A DNA stretch of 64,000 nucleotides from Bacillota bacterium (GTDB taxonomy: Bacteria > Actinomycetota > Aquicultoria > Aquicultorales > Aquicultoraceae), in contig JAIMBH010000014.1 in the NCBI GenBank assembly GCA_023511485.1, forward strand, positions 1-64,000, read 5' to 3'. The notes beneath the pieces are model-generated. The model saw only the letters and a list, made by a program, of their open reading frames with translations, did no database searches and was not told the DNA's origin. Both the position numbers and the translations under genes were made by a program. Within the stretch, counting starts at the first letter, position 1, and every line of letters begins with the position of its first letter. This document shows positions 63,078 to 64,000 of this stretch, piece by piece.

Positions 63078-64000
63078 TTAATGGAAAAAATCCACAACGT
63101 ATTTAAAAGCGGTAAAGATGATAATCCCACTTAGCATCCATTTAATTGCTCTTGCCGGAACGTATTTCTGGCATCTTGCGCCAAGATACATTCCGGCCAT
63201 GCCGCCGAGTCCAAACAGGATACCAAGTAGTAGATCTGGAGCTACCGACATCTCAGGATAAAACGGTGCAATAGCCTGGTAGAAAGCAACACCTGCAACT
63301 GATGTGACAAAGGTTCCCATCAGTGCGGCACCCGCTACCGTGTAGACCGGAAGGCCAAAGAATGAGACAAAAAACGGTGCAATAATGGCACCACCACCGA
63401 TGCCGTATATACCACCCACGATTCCTACAATGAAACTGAGAGCGAAAATACCCCAGAACGAAACGTCGAACTGCTGACCATAAAATGTGTATCCAAGTTT
63501 TTTTGAATTGAAATGCGTGACCTTAATAGCCTGCAAAGCCCCACCGTCGGCAGTCTCAGCAGCTCCCTTGCGATAATTGCGCACGAGTTCCTGGAACCGC
63601 TTTTCACTTTTTTCTTTTTCCGAGGCACCAGCACTTTTGCTTAACAAATCGCGAATCATTTTAACGCCAATATAAAGCAAGATTGCCGCAGCAAAGAGCT
63701 TGAAATTCTTTGGGTCGGGCAGATACCTAACGCGTACGATAGCGCCAATAAGTACACCCGGAAGCGTACCGGCTACTACAACCCAGGTTAGCGGCCACAC
63801 CATACGGCCCTCTTTATAGTAACGATATACACCGCTCGGGATAGCAACGATATTAAATACTTGATTGGTAGAGCTAACAGAAGGGTTAGTGTATCCGAGA
63901 AAAGACATTTGAAAAGGGAGGAGTAAGAAAGCTCCCGATACACCACCCATCGAGGTAAAAAATGAAATTGTAAAAGCTACTAGCGGCGGTATCCATGGTG
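63078..64000 (-). CDS. TauE/SafE (TSUP) family permease, 5' partial
   Basis: An integral membrane protein with at least eight helices, cut at the right window edge. The frame is still open past 63950 (the sequence WIPPLVAFTISFFTSMGG is seen upstream). The 4-TMS duplicated layout, GGVSGAF and GGIYGIGGGAII, belongs to the TSUP family, which exports sulfite, sulfoacetate or similar ions or carries organic acids. A charged loop of about 60 residues (SAGASEKEKSEKRFQEL) is in the middle. It is next to moeA. Oxyanion transport (sulfite or molybdate-related) is inference. Confidence 0.85.
   Translation of the reverse strand, partial: PWIPPLVAFTISFFTSMGGVSGAFLLLPFQMSFLGYTNPSVSSTNQVFNIVAIPSGVYRYYKEGRMVWPLTWVVVAGTLPGVLIGAIVRVRYLPDPKNFKLFAAAILLYIGVKMIRDLLSKSAGASEKEKSEKRFQELVRNYRKGAAETADGGALQAIKVTHFNSKKLGYTFYGQQFDVSFWGIFALSFIVGIVGGIYGIGGGAIIAPFFVSFFGLPVYTVAGAALMGTFVTSVAGVAFYQAIAPFYPEMSVAPDLLLGILFGLGGMAGMYLGARCQKYVPARAIKWMLSGIIIFTAFKYVVDFFH

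Noticed and set aside
1-64000. tRNA and rRNA genes
   Set aside because: No cloverleaf-like sequences with a GGTTCRA arm, and no rRNA stretches, were seen on a visual scan of either strand; a tRNAscan-SE run would be decisive.

Overview
The window looks like chromosome from an anaerobic, deep-branching bacterium, most likely an early-diverging actinobacterial lineage. The best lineage signal is the order nif3 / zinc-ribbon coiled-coil / RNase HI (13370-15813), which matches Mycobacterium Rv2230c-Rv2228c. A DUF3618/holin-X membrane cassette also fits. Several genes are of types commonest in archaea or anaerobes: archaeal-type S-adenosylmethionine synthetase, DUF39/NIL-ferredoxin homocysteine synthesis, ATP-dependent DNA ligase, a KaiC/RAD55 ATPase and DUF166. 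I read the lineage as inference. Many starts are TTG or GTG and are set by clear Shine-Dalgarno sequences, so several gene starts below differ from the longest reading frame.

Layout. 1-3000: a Wzz-like remnant, a short J-domain protein, glutaredoxin plus thioredoxin reductase, and a triple-BON protein. 3174-11756: menaquinone synthesis by the futalosine route (mqnA, mqnC, mqnE, UbiX/UbiA/UbiD-type late genes, an adenosine-type deaminase and an MTA phosphorylase-like enzyme); no mqnB or mqnD is present. 11990-12214: a strong promoter and a structured non-coding RNA of about 190 nt. 12452-15813: CDF transporter, RNase HI, zinc ribbon, Nif3. 15998-22184: archaeal-type KaiC module with a frameshifted regulator, MITE/REP-like elements, a decayed RHS/YD-repeat gene and a small exported protein. 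22596-29100: zinc-finger ClpC, small membrane proteins, archaeal-type MAT, a zinc peptidase. 29101-31345: DUF1015, then an operon of ferredoxin, coiled-coil protein and a probable selenocysteine-containing thioredoxin-like protein. 31584-44447: hydrolase, diguanylate cyclase, molybdopterin oxidoreductase, radical SAM enzyme, membrane cassette, PfpI, GerW-like, exported proteins, DNA ligase. 44464-47910: core-MetE and the DUF39 plus NIL/4Fe-4S pair under a methionine T-box. 48016-50957: OsmC, minimal SufC/SufB and an HMA protein. 51005-57404: membrane, secreted and lipoproteins, including a PHP/vWA/PKD protein. 57648-64000: PcrA helicase, two MoeA proteins (one with a periplasmic-binding-like domain) and a TauE/SafE permease cut by the window edge.

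How it fits together. Sulfide could be fixed into homocysteine (DUF39/NIL-Fd), methylated by core-MetE and converted to SAM by the archaeal-type MAT. SAM then feeds the radical SAM enzymes MqnE, MqnC and the AmrS-like protein, whose 5'-deoxyadenosine by-product could be salvaged by the deaminase and phosphorylase in the mqn cluster. Molybdenum cofactor genes serve the molybdopterin oxidoreductase. The most unusual item is the in-frame UGA at 30772-30774 with a bacterial SECIS-like hairpin 13-29 nt downstream. No tRNA, rRNA or CRISPR array was seen.
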